Source: SMTZ1-83 sp048883405 (GTDB lineage: Archaea > Asgardarchaeota > Thorarchaeia > Thorarchaeales > Thorarchaeaceae). Taken from it: a stretch of 20,771 nt of DNA. Positions 1 to 6,965 of the stretch are shown here, piece by piece. The position numbers were made by a program, and so were the translations under genes. The notes below the pieces were generated by a model. The model made no database searches. It was given only the letters and a program-made list of their open reading frames with translations, and had not been told where the DNA came from. The DNA lies in NCBI GenBank assembly GCA_048883405.1, contig JBHLQS010000033.1, forward strand, positions 1-20,771, in the 5' to 3' direction. Position 1 is the first letter of the stretch. Every line of letters begins with the position of its first letter.

Positions 1-2709
1 CATAGGCCATGGACGATGAAGGATCAACTCTGGAACTTCAGCAGCACAGAAACTGTGCGTGATTATTTCCCCCTAGTGCTATTCTTTGTCTATAATAGTA
101 CTGGTGCTTATGCGGTTCCAGGATACCTTGATAATATCAATTGGATTTGGCTAGATATTGTGCATTTGTGGACTGTGACTTATGACATCGTACTCAATCA
201 CACAGTGGACCTGAGCCGATTCTTTTCTGTTGATGATACCTACGTATCAGCTACTCAGCAAGAGGTAAAATGGACTGGCTCATACACTGTATACACAGAC
301 ATGCATGAAGACGAGTACATCGAGGGTGACACAGTAAAGCCGGAGACATACTTCTGGACGGTTGTGAGCCAAGATGGACGCAATCTGAATCCTCGGCAGG
401 AGATTGAGAGAAAGAACACAGTTCAGCTCTCGTTCAAGAATGCGTTCATAGAGGCCAATGTACTGAATCAGTATGGAAACCTTGCTGAGCGTGCTATGCC
501 TAATGATATCCTAAATATCACCTTTGACATTCACGCTCCTGGAGAAACCATAAATGGCACTTTCGAGATTTACGCTGAAGAAACCAATCTATGGGTGCCA
601 GAGATTGGAGACTCTATTGATGTCGATGGCATCTTCGTTAATAGGACTCTGCAGAATGTCACGATTTCATTTGGTGGATATGGCAGTGGACAGAATGAAA
701 CCCATGCCTGGACATATGCTGTGAGACACTACATCACGGTAGATTTTGTAGGTCCCTTCAGTGGGGGCTTTTCCGTCTTTGTCATTCAATATGAAAATCT
801 CGAAACAGGAGTGGTTTCGCAACCTGAAACATACTTCCCGCTGTTCAACCTAGTAGACTATCTGGGATACGACTTGAACATTGGCCCGGACCTTTCAACA
901 TTTCGCATTGATTTCAATGTCACTGCGAACACACCGCCTGCAATCTATGATGATGTGACAGTTGAAGTGGGTCTATTTGATGACTATTTCATGAACGCAT
1001 CAATTCACGCAATGAATAGCTTCATGCTTGTCCCGATGGGTAATCAGACACTGAAGGAACCAATCACCACCAACATTCTTTGGAGTCCTCACAGACTGAT
1101 TCTGGGTGACATCCCTGTTTGGGAGGAACCGCTTTGGTCAGTCACTGATGAAGGCGCTCTTGATCTTGATGGTAACGAGTTCACAACAGATGATCAGTAC
1201 TATGTCAAGAGAACTGCAACATGGCACGATGAGGGCAACACCACGCTCGAGGGCATGATAGTTGGAGTTGAATTTGATCCCACTCCTGGACGGATTGGCG
1301 ACGAGTTCAGGTCTACATCATGGATGGGTGTCGTAAAAACGCTCATGGACTATCAGGCCAGTGAAATGTTCTACTGGTACTCTGCTAAGAATGGATCACT
1401 TGTTGGTTCAGATGCGATGGATGGTATCCGTGACACTTTGTGGGCTGATGAGATTGAAGAGATACCCGCACCAGGCTACGAGTGGATTGCATGGATGTCC
1501 AAGAACCGTACCAACATTCATACCGAGATTCCTGGAATTGAGTCAGGTAAGTGGTCCAATACTTGGTTTGCTTGGGGTACGGAACAACACTTCCGTGTGG
1601 CTGCAACAGAGCAGCAACAGGAGTGGGCTGGTTTCAAAGCCAGGTATGCAGGCCTTCTTTTATTCAACGATGGTGAGGGTGAGCTAGACAATGGCGCACC
1701 TGACTTCCAGATACGAGATGGCCAAGTTGTCACAGACGAAGTGACGCACTTTGTTCTCATCGATGACATTGAACGATTGGAACTCGAACGCCCCTTAGGC
1801 TCGGATGCAGATAGCGGACATGAAGTTGTCAGCCCTGATACGCCTGTGGAATTCGGGATCACCATCTACAATGTCAATGTGACCATCTACCCACTGCAGA
1901 TTCGTGACTCTGATGGCATCAGAGGCTGCTGGGACTATCGTCAGTCATATGAGGCAGTGTCAAGTCTAACGGACACTGATTTCGATCATTGGATATCAAC
2001 TGCAACTGTTGAGAAGATGTCATTTGACATCAGTTTCAATGTCGACATGGTGGCCTATGATCCTGAAGACCCCGCAAGATGGAACCATGCTGTTGCCTTC
2101 AAGGTCGATCAGGTGTTTGGTGAGTGGAGCCTGAATGAGTTTGACAATCGTGTTTTGCAGGACAGGAGCCTTGCAGTGAATTTCTTTGGAATTCTTGGAA
2201 CGGCAACTCGAACCACATACCAAGCTGAAGGCGCTCCCGTCGCTGACACAAATGCAGATAGTGTTGCGGCTTCATACTACCAGTTCGGAGCGGAAGACAC
2301 ACCATATGCAAACGTGACAATGGGCGGTCTCCCCTATTACTGGGGTGGTGATGGATTCACGACCGAGTATATCTCTGGTTCATCCACAGCGCCTCTTGGA
2401 GCATTCAGTGTTATGTACGAGTCAGCTGCAGGCCAGACTGTCACTGACTGGACAGTCGAGGCATCAATGCTGTTCATGACTGCTGGTTATGAGATGTGGG
2501 GAGGCGAAGAGGTTCGCTGCGACCCCGTCTTTGTGTCCTACTCAAGCGCATTCCTCTCAGCACAGGGCAACGGCACAACCACTACAACGACACCTGGGAC
2601 TACACCTCCTCCCCCACCCCCACCTGATGGACCATCAGCACTCTACATAATGGTTGGAGGAATGGTGGCATTAGTCGTGCTGGTTCTAGTCTTAGCACGA
2701 CGCAGATAA
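1..2709 (+). CDS. Large secreted, membrane-anchored surface protein (5' partial)
   Basis: The frame is open to the left edge and no signal peptide is seen, so the true start lies upstream; the first in-window ATG at 16 has no clear ribosome binding site. At least 897 residues are visible. The body is rich in aromatic, Asp and Gly residues, looks beta-rich, and carries at least 15 N-x-S/T sequons, which suggests an N-glycosylated extracellular protein. The C-terminus has a Thr-run and Pro-run stalk (about residues 854-872), then one hydrophobic helix (about 875-894) and a short Arg tail. This is the usual archaeal plan of ectodomain, O-glycosylated stalk and anchor. It may be an S-layer-like, solute-binding or adhesion protein; I recognise no domain. 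A terminator-like hairpin follows at 2723. I am confident about location and anchoring but not about function. Confidence 0.85.
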   Translation, partial: HRPWTMKDQLWNFSSTETVRDYFPLVLFFVYNSTGAYAVPGYLDNINWIWLDIVHLWTVTYDIVLNHTVDLSRFFSVDDTYVSATQQEVKWTGSYTVYTDMHEDEYIEGDTVKPETYFWTVVSQDGRNLNPRQEIERKNTVQLSFKNAFIEANVLNQYGNLAERAMPNDILNITFDIHAPGETINGTFEIYAEETNLWVPEIGDSIDVDGIFVNRTLQNVTISFGGYGSGQNETHAWTYAVRHYITVDFVGPFSGGFSVFVIQYENLETGVVSQPETYFPLFNLVDYLGYDLNIGPDLSTFRIDFNVTANTPPAIYDDVTVEVGLFDDYFMNASIHAMNSFMLVPMGNQTLKEPITTNILWSPHRLILGDIPVWEEPLWSVTDEGALDLDGNEFTTDDQYYVKRTATWHDEGNTTLEGMIVGVEFDPTPGRIGDEFRSTSWMGVVKTLMDYQASEMFYWYSAKNGSLVGSDAMDGIRDTLWADEIEEIPAPGYEWIAWMSKNRTNIHTEIPGIESGKWSNTWFAWGTEQHFRVAATEQQQEWAGFKARYAGLLLFNDGEGELDNGAPDFQIRDGQVVTDEVTHFVLIDDIERLELERPLGSDADSGHEVVSPDTPVEFGITIYNVNVTIYPLQIRDSDGIRGCWDYRQSYEAVSSLTDTDFDHWISTATVEKMSFDISFNVDMVAYDPEDPARWNHAVAFKVDQVFGEWSLNEFDNRVLQDRSLAVNFFGILGTATRTTYQAEGAPVADTNADSVAASYYQFGAEDTPYANVTMGGLPYYWGGDGFTTEYISGSSTAPLGAFSVMYESAAGQTVTDWTVEASMLFMTAGYEMWGGEEVRCDPVFVSYSSAFLSAQGNGTTTTTTPGTTPPPPPPPDGPSALYIMVGGMVALVVLVLVLARRR

Positions 2710-2722
2710 TTGGAATACACTA

Positions 2723-2770
2723 CTCTCGGGTCAAGCAACGCGCCTGGCCCGGGAGCTCTTCTTTTTCTAT
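2723..2770 (+). terminator. Hairpin plus T-rich tract after the surface protein
   Basis: CTCTCGGG (2723-2730) pairs with CCCGGGAG (2748-2755) with one G-U wobble and a 17-nt loop, followed by a pyrimidine-rich stretch ending in TTTTTCT. It lies just after the stop codon at 2709 and before the convergent gene on the other strand. It is a likely transcription end for the plus-strand gene. Confidence 0.5.
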
Positions 2771-2777
2771 TGACATA

Positions 2778-3449
2778 TTATGGAATCCCGAGTGCATCCT
2801 TTACCTCATTTGGCAAAGTATCTCGAACAGAGTTTCCTTCTACCAGGTAACTATTGTCCGGCGGCATAATTAGTGTCCAGCCTTCCTTAGCATATTCATA
2901 TGCTGCACATGAGGCATGACCAGTTTCAAGCCAGTCATCCAAATTCGGATCGCCACCTACGACCAGCGTATAGAACAGAACTGTCATCATACTACTAAGG
3001 ATGATAGCAATACTGTTTCCTCGATGCCTACCTATCAGTCCTCTAACACAGTCAGCCAACCTATGACGGGCCATCATGAGCGACTCCCCCTTTTCTGGAA
3101 CATGGTCAACATCATTCCAGAGGTCTGGCAGAGTTTCAGCTAAGACCTGTGCATTTAGGGTCCCCTTTCCCAGCTTAATGTCTTCAAAGCAGTCTTTCTT
3201 CTTTGCATCAACTTGAAATTCATCACTGAGGATTTTGGCGGTTTCTCGTGCTGCACCGTTTGGAGCGGAGTAGACAATCTGGATTCCTGTTGCAACTCGA
3301 GATCTGGCAAGCTCCACAACCTGCTTCTTTCCTCGAGCTGTCAATCTATCGGGCTTGTCAATATCTGTTTCTCCACTCGCAATGACATAGACCATTGTCC
3401 TTGGCACTAAGCCTTGTCCCATGTCACCTTCTTGGACCAGGTCGAACAT
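2778..3449 (-). CDS. Histidine phosphatase superfamily protein, catalytic residues lost (pseudoenzyme)
   Basis: This 223-residue protein has the layout of the histidine phosphatase (phosphoglycerate mutase-like) fold. The N-terminal strand reads VYVIASGETD where active members have RHGET, so Arg-His is replaced by Ala24-Ser25. The next motif, SAPNGAARETAKIL (61-74), aligns with the SSPLxRAxxTA motif but has Ala66 for the phosphate-binding Arg. A GES at 121-123 is kept. The second catalytic His region reads AIILSSMM, with Ser153 where His is expected. All four phosphate-pocket residues are therefore changed while the fold motifs remain. It is probably a non-catalytic binding or regulatory protein (inference). 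The ATG at 3449 is supported by GAGAGG at 3459-3464 with a 9-nt spacer; an internal Met19 is an alternative start. The gene is divergent from the zinc-finger gene at 3602. Confidence 0.75.
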   Translation of the reverse strand: MFDLVQEGDMGQGLVPRTMVYVIASGETDIDKPDRLTARGKKQVVELARSRVATGIQIVYSAPNGAARETAKILSDEFQVDAKKKDCFEDIKLGKGTLNAQVLAETLPDLWNDVDHVPEKGESLMMARHRLADCVRGLIGRHRGNSIAIILSSMMTVLFYTLVVGGDPNLDDWLETGHASCAAYEYAKEGWTLIMPPDNSYLVEGNSVRDTLPNEVKDALGIP

Positions 3450-3484
3450 ATAGTGAATCCTCTCGTTTCTGTGTATTCTCTACA

Positions 3485-3494
3485 TGTTAATATG
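3485..3494 (-). promoter_or_regulatory. TATA-like box for the phosphatase-fold gene
   Basis: Read on the minus strand this is CATATTAACA. It is centred about 40 nt before the ATG at 3449, placing the transcript start near 3463 with the GAGAGG site at the very 5' end of a short leader. Confidence 0.35.
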
Positions 3495-3560
3495 AGTCAC
3501 TATTACGCGGTTCGAATCGTCTGAATGACTCGTGATTTTCGCTGGCATGAGTGCGAAGGG

Positions 3561-3567
3561 CTTTAAG
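3561..3567 (+). promoter_or_regulatory. TATA-like box for the zinc-finger gene
   Basis: CTTTAAG lies about 37 nt before the ATG at 3602, predicting a short leader that carries the GAGG at 3590-3593. It is weak compared with the TATATA boxes elsewhere in the window. Confidence 0.3.
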
Positions 3568-3601
3568 CCAAAATGAACCAGCCTTGCATGAGGCCTGAAA
3601 G

Positions 3602-4291
3602 ATGAGAGTGCCGGTTGACAAGATGGGCAAGTATGATGGTAAGACTTGTTTCATCTGCGGGAAGTACCTTCTGAATAACACGCCTAGCGACCTTGCCTAT
3701 TTTCAACTCCCTGCTGGAAGAGTGCAAAAGGCAAAGCCTGACAAGTACTATCTATTCTCCTGTCCTAACTGTGGAAAAGTTGCCCACAAGAGATGTTGGT
3801 ACGACACAGGTGAGATGAAAATCAAAAAGGGTTGGTTTAGGAAGCCAGAGTGGAGATTGGGTTGTCCTTCATGCGGCCAACAGTTGTCATCCACAAGGTC
3901 AGAGCGTACCGATTGGAAACACGGATATCAGATTCCAGGTCATCCAGACGATGAGCTGGTTGAATTGCAAGTTACCGATGTCTTGTCTTGGAAAGCTGGT
4001 TCAATTTTCGGAAGAATCGGCAGGGCAATTGATAGCTTTTTCAAGGCTGTTGGTTTGGGGTCTCTCTCTGATTCCGAAACCAACGCAGTCGCAAAAGCCG
4101 CTGGAAGAATAGGGAAGACTCTCCATGATGTTGCCCAACAAGTCTTTCGTCTAGATATCCCAGTGGAGGAACGGTCTGAGATCAAGAAACTGAAATGTCA
4201 GAATTGCGGCGCTCCTTTGCCATTACCAGAACCCTATGAGGAAGCTGTCGTCTGCGCACATTGTGGTACTGCACATCTATTGCCCACCTAG
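3602..4291 (+). CDS. C4HC3 PHD/RING-like zinc finger plus zinc-ribbon protein
   Basis: This soluble 229-residue protein carries 11 Cys and one His in zinc-ligand spacing. Module 1 is C16-x2-C19, C54-x2-C57-x4-H62-x2-C65, then C88-x2-C91. That C4HC3 order matches PHD and RING-variant fingers, with somewhat long loops. A middle region (about 120-190) contains an amphipathic Ala/Gly/Lys-rich segment. Module 2 is a zinc ribbon, C199-x2-C202-x15-C218-x2-C221, with the CGAPLP turn common in archaeal ribbons. The start at 3602 is supported by GAGG at 3590-3593 (8-nt spacer); Met8 is less likely. PHD and RING-CH folds read chromatin or recruit E2 enzymes in eukaryotes, and Asgard archaea have ubiquitin-like systems, but either role here is inference. 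It could equally be two treble-clef or rubredoxin-like knuckles. No neighbour points to a pathway. Confidence 0.75.
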   Translation: MRVPVDKMGKYDGKTCFICGKYLLNNTPSDLAYFQLPAGRVQKAKPDKYYLFSCPNCGKVAHKRCWYDTGEMKIKKGWFRKPEWRLGCPSCGQQLSSTRSERTDWKHGYQIPGHPDDELVELQVTDVLSWKAGSIFGRIGRAIDSFFKAVGLGSLSDSETNAVAKAAGRIGKTLHDVAQQVFRLDIPVEERSEIKKLKCQNCGAPLPLPEPYEEAVVCAHCGTAHLLPT

Positions 4292-4310
4292 AGGTACTCA
4301 CGCAAATAAT

Positions 4311-4318
4311 GTATATAT
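4311..4318 (+). promoter_or_regulatory. TATA box upstream of the small gene at 4369
   Basis: GTATATAT lies about 55 nt before the ATG at 4369, predicting transcription from about 4340. The 20-30 nt leader would contain GGAGGA at 4353-4358. Confidence 0.5.
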
Positions 4319-4368
4319 GGCATCCAACAAAGAGTCAACTAGTCTCCCCTATGGAGGATTAGACCCGG

Positions 4369-4671
4369 ATGCCATACTACCTGGAGTTTAACCAAAACGA
4401 CTCGCAGTTTCATGAAACCACTAGGACATCTAGTGATGACACCATTCTGCTTGTTATCGATGAAACTCAGAAGAAGATGCTGATGTCTGTGCCCTCAAAC
4501 GTTGGAATGATCATCAGAAGAGCTGCTGAACGCCAAGCTCGTGGGATTCAGAAGACCGGCTTTCTTTTTGGTGATGGCGGCCGATATGGCCGAGACCATG
4601 AACTGGAAGTCCTAGGCGAGGGCGGGCAACTTCCAGACAGACTGCGACAGAGTCCTCGAGAAGTCTACTAA
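4369..4671 (+). CDS. Small conserved-looking protein of unknown function
   Basis: This 100-residue soluble protein is not recognised. An N-terminal half with beta strands (ILLVIDETQKKMLMSVP, about 26-42) leads into a basic helix (IIRRAAERQARGIQKTGF, about 48-65) and a Gly-rich turn. GGAGGA at 4353-4358 gives a 10-nt spacer to the ATG, and a TATA box lies upstream, so expression is well supported. The last 14 residues are Arg/Pro-rich and unlike the rest. One base out of frame from about 4625, the DNA instead encodes NFQTDCDRVLEKSTKFLT and stops at 4682-4684, just before the terminator hairpin. The end may therefore be frameshifted by an extra G in the GGG at 4624-4626. Function is unknown. 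Confidence 0.65.
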   Translation: MPYYLEFNQNDSQFHETTRTSSDDTILLVIDETQKKMLMSVPSNVGMIIRRAAERQARGIQKTGFLFGDGGRYGRDHELEVLGEGGQLPDRLRQSPREVY

Positions 4672-4688
4672 ATTTCTTACATAGCTGC

Positions 4689-4724
4689 GAGCCCTTTTGG
4701 GCTCACTTCTTTCTATATTTCTTC
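4689..4724 (+). terminator. Hairpin terminator after the small gene
   Basis: GAGCCC (4689-4694), loop TTTT, GGGCTC (4699-4704): a perfect 6-bp stem followed by a pyrimidine- and T-rich tract to about 4724. It sits 18 nt after the annotated stop and 5 nt after the alternative-frame stop. Confidence 0.7.
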
Positions 4725-4784
4725 AAAGCAGAGACTATTAAGGGAGTGAGAGTTCCCGTGACAATATCATATAGATAGATAAGT

Positions 4785-4792
4785 CTATATAC
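4785..4792 (+). promoter_or_regulatory. TATA box for the PRC-barrel gene
   Basis: CTATATAC is centred about 40 nt before GTG 4828. The predicted transcript start is near 4815, giving a leader of only about 13 nt that just contains the GAGG at 4816-4819. Confidence 0.5.
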
Positions 4793-4827
4793 ATCTTCAC
4801 TATTGTTAAGAAGTTGAGGTGTACTGC

Positions 4828-5496
4828 GTGCAGAAATGTATCGATGTGAAATACAGCGAGATCAAGAAGAAACCTGTTGTGGATGCCAAGGGCGTAACTC
4901 TTGGGAGAATTATCGATTTCATCTTCACTATTGAAGAAAACAAGCTCATTCCGAAAGATATCATAATTGGGGGGTCAAGAATAGAGGAGCTCTTGGAGAG
5001 ATTTGGAGTCCGTCCAGACGAGGACCCTATCTTCAGTGTGGACAACATTGATGTCATTGAGAAGGATAAAGTCACCCTAACGGTTGACGGCGAAACACTC
5101 TGCTCAACTCTTTGTGAGGACATCATCACCGAGAATGAACGAAAGCTCTCTCAGATATCAAAGGCAAAGGTCATTGACTCGGACGGTTTCAAAGTTGGAA
5201 ATGTGATTGATGTCTGGTTTGATGAGGATTCTGAGGTCTGGCTTCTTTTGGGTGGAGGATTTTTGGAGGAAGCACTCGAGCGAATCGGAGTGCAGCCCGA
5301 TATTGACCTGATTGCGGGACCCAAGGACATAGAAACATTCACGGACAAGGAAATCAAGCTCAAGTGGTCAAAATTCCAGTTGGAGTCGAATTGCGAAAAG
5401 GATTATGACCGTCTCAAGAGACAACTAAGCTCCCGTGACAAGCCAAAAGACTACAAGCATACCCAGCTGCGCGTGGGCGCATCTCACAGTCAGTAA
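4828..5496 (+). CDS. Tandem PRC-barrel domain protein
   Basis: Two copies of a PRC-barrel-like unit follow one another. The first is about residues 7-85, from KKPVVDAKGVTLGRIIDFIF to a VTLTV strand. The second is about 104-185, from SKAKVIDSDGFKVGNVIDVW to EIKLKW. Both share a D-x-x-G-x-x-x-G-x-x-x-D turn and an E-x-x-L-E-R-x-G-V-x-P-D segment, so this is an internal duplication. A charged tail follows. PRC barrels occur in RimM, photosynthetic reaction centre H subunits and archaeal division-linked proteins such as CdvA; the role here may be scaffolding (inference). The open frame extends to GTG 4819, but GAGG at 4816-4819 overlaps that codon and sits 8 nt before GTG 4828, so 4828 is the better start (222 residues). 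No membrane segments are seen. Confidence 0.8.
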   Translation: MQKCIDVKYSEIKKKPVVDAKGVTLGRIIDFIFTIEENKLIPKDIIIGGSRIEELLERFGVRPDEDPIFSVDNIDVIEKDKVTLTVDGETLCSTLCEDIITENERKLSQISKAKVIDSDGFKVGNVIDVWFDEDSEVWLLLGGGFLEEALERIGVQPDIDLIAGPKDIETFTDKEIKLKWSKFQLESNCEKDYDRLKRQLSSRDKPKDYKHTQLRVGASHSQ

Positions 5497-5506
5497 TAAG
5501 GTAGCA

Positions 5507-5538
5507 GGAATGCGGAGCTGTTTAGGATTCCGCATTAC
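5507..5538. terminator. Inverted repeat between convergent genes
   Basis: AATGCGGA (5509-5516) and TCCGCATT (5529-5536) form a perfect 8-bp stem with a 12-nt loop. It sits between the ends of the PRC-barrel gene (+) and the acetyltransferase gene (-) and could serve both. There is no strong T-tract, so termination activity is uncertain. Confidence 0.4.
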
Positions 5539-5546
5539 CTATCACA

Positions 5547-6746
5547 TCAGAAGTCTTCATACATCCAGATGTAGTCCTTTGGGAACCAGTCACTGAGTAG
5601 ACTTGGTACGTTTCCTGAGATCCAGCTATACGGTACAAGGTCACTCACATTCAATGTCCCATAGAGGAGTGCTGAAATTCCTTCGATTGTCAGAGTAGTG
5701 TCTGTTTCTGCATCTCCTATTGGCTCCACTTTCATATTTCCACCACTTGCGTCCACCCAGAATGTTTGACTATTCCATTCGCAGAGTGGATCTGTGACTC
5801 GAAATGTAAGCTGACCGTCGTTTGTTGCTGGCAAGCCTTCCAATGCAACCTGTACGTCGATGCATCGGGCCATATAGGTGAGTCCTGTTTTAAGCTCAAG
5901 GATGTTTCGTCCCTCAATCCACTGGTAGTAATCATCTTTCAGCGGATTGGCAGGAAGTGTCGCTTGGACGATTTGGTCGGCGTGAAGGTAGACGAAGTTT
6001 AACAATGCACTTCTTGCCGAATTGTTGCTCCAGTACCACTCTCTAACATTCATTGAGCCAACATTGGCTTCGCCAAGGAAATCTGAATATCCCTTATGAT
6101 GATACAGCATCACTCCTTCAGGATTGCCAGTTGGTCCGAAAACAGCTGCAATCTCTGCCTTTGAAGCCGTTGTCAACTCATTCCAGCGTTTCTCGCTCCT
6201 CGCTGTAGCACCGTGAGTTTTTGCGCCAGTTTCTTTGAAGAGAATCCTGTAGTACTCAGCTGCATCTTTCATAGACAGCCGCTTCACGCTATATCCCTCC
6301 GGAAGCTTCCATCTACTGAGGTGCGAAGGATTGGCAACTACGCGGAGTTTCGGCGGGCAGTTGACATAGCCAAATGCACCGTAAAAAGAGTCTTTGAATG
6401 GATACAATACACTTGATGCGTATCCATCATCGTGCATAGCCTGAAACATGTGGCTCATTAGTTCGCGAATGTGCCCCCTTCTGCGGGTTTCTGGATAGCA
6501 TGTGACCATCCCTACAGCACCCATCTTCTTCCAGACGCCGCGGAGGTTCTGTTGAAGGGGAATGAGTCGTGCTGATGCAACAGCTGTCTCATTATCCTCA
6601 AGCAAATAGTGATCATCAAAGGTGTATGGAAATCTCTCTCGGCTCATCTCTATATAATCTGGTGGCAAGCTGTATGCATACCTTTCAAGTTCAGCAATTG
6701 TTTCAAAATCGTCCTCAATTGCTCGTCTGATGTTCATTGCAACCAA
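5547..6746 (-). CDS. Eis-like GNAT N-acetyltransferase with SCP2-like C-domain
   Basis: This 399-residue protein is full length for the Eis family, which has two GNAT domains and a C-terminal sterol-carrier-like domain. The first GNAT domain carries the acetyl-CoA loop: VGMVTCYPETRRRGHIREL at about 78-96, with RRRG at 88-91. SFYGAFGY (120-127) supplies the conserved Tyr that acts as general acid. The protein ends in Phe, as bacterial Eis proteins do; there the terminal carboxylate acts as catalytic base. Family members acetylate amines on aminoglycosides, peptides or proteins; the substrate here is unknown. The longest frame starts at TTG 6746 with GGAG 10 nt upstream; ATG 6737, three codons in, is the alternative. 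It is convergent with the PRC-barrel gene and lies downstream of the transporter on the same strand, separated by 219 nt. Confidence 0.85.
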   Translation of the reverse strand: MVAMNIRRAIEDDFETIAELERYAYSLPPDYIEMSRERFPYTFDDHYLLEDNETAVASARLIPLQQNLRGVWKKMGAVGMVTCYPETRRRGHIRELMSHMFQAMHDDGYASSVLYPFKDSFYGAFGYVNCPPKLRVVANPSHLSRWKLPEGYSVKRLSMKDAAEYYRILFKETGAKTHGATARSEKRWNELTTASKAEIAAVFGPTGNPEGVMLYHHKGYSDFLGEANVGSMNVREWYWSNNSARSALLNFVYLHADQIVQATLPANPLKDDYYQWIEGRNILELKTGLTYMARCIDVQVALEGLPATNDGQLTFRVTDPLCEWNSQTFWVDASGGNMKVEPIGDAETDTTLTIEGISALLYGTLNVSDLVPYSWISGNVPSLLSDWFPKDYIWMYEDF

Positions 6747-6814
6747 CTTCCATCAGCTCCTTCTATCTCCTTCTAAAAGCTGACTATTCGCGTATTGAGA
6801 TATGTTCTCCATAA

Positions 6815-6822
6815 GCTATAAG
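6815..6822 (-). promoter_or_regulatory. Possible TATA box for the Eis-like gene
   Basis: On the minus strand this reads CTTATAGC. It would place the transcript start near 6790, about 45 nt before the start codon. The match is modest. Confidence 0.25.
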
Positions 6823-6929
6823 CATTGCAACTATGATCGGTTCCTTGGGAGATACGGCGGTCATCATTGTTTTAATAATCCGTTCACGAATGGAAGGTCC
6901 TCTATAACGAACTAGGATGCTGCCGCCTC

Positions 6930-6949
6930 TTTCCCCTTCGATGGGGAAA
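6930..6949. terminator. Inverted repeat downstream of the EamA transporter gene
   Basis: TTTCCCC (6930-6936), loop TTCGAT, GGGGAAA (6943-6949): a perfect 7-bp stem just past the transporter stop at 6966. It may be the transcript end or a processing site. No T-tract follows on the minus strand. Confidence 0.35.
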
Positions 6950-6965
6950 CATCCGGAAACGGAAG

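Noticed and set aside
1518..1865. Minus-strand open frame of 115 codons inside the surface protein gene
   Set aside because: It is antisense to the long coding frame, has Ser/Arg-rich shadow composition and no start signal.
3509..3518. GGTTCGAATC, resembling the T-loop of a tRNA
   Set aside because: The flanking bases do not form the required 5-bp T-stem, and no acceptor, D or anticodon arm fits on either strand.
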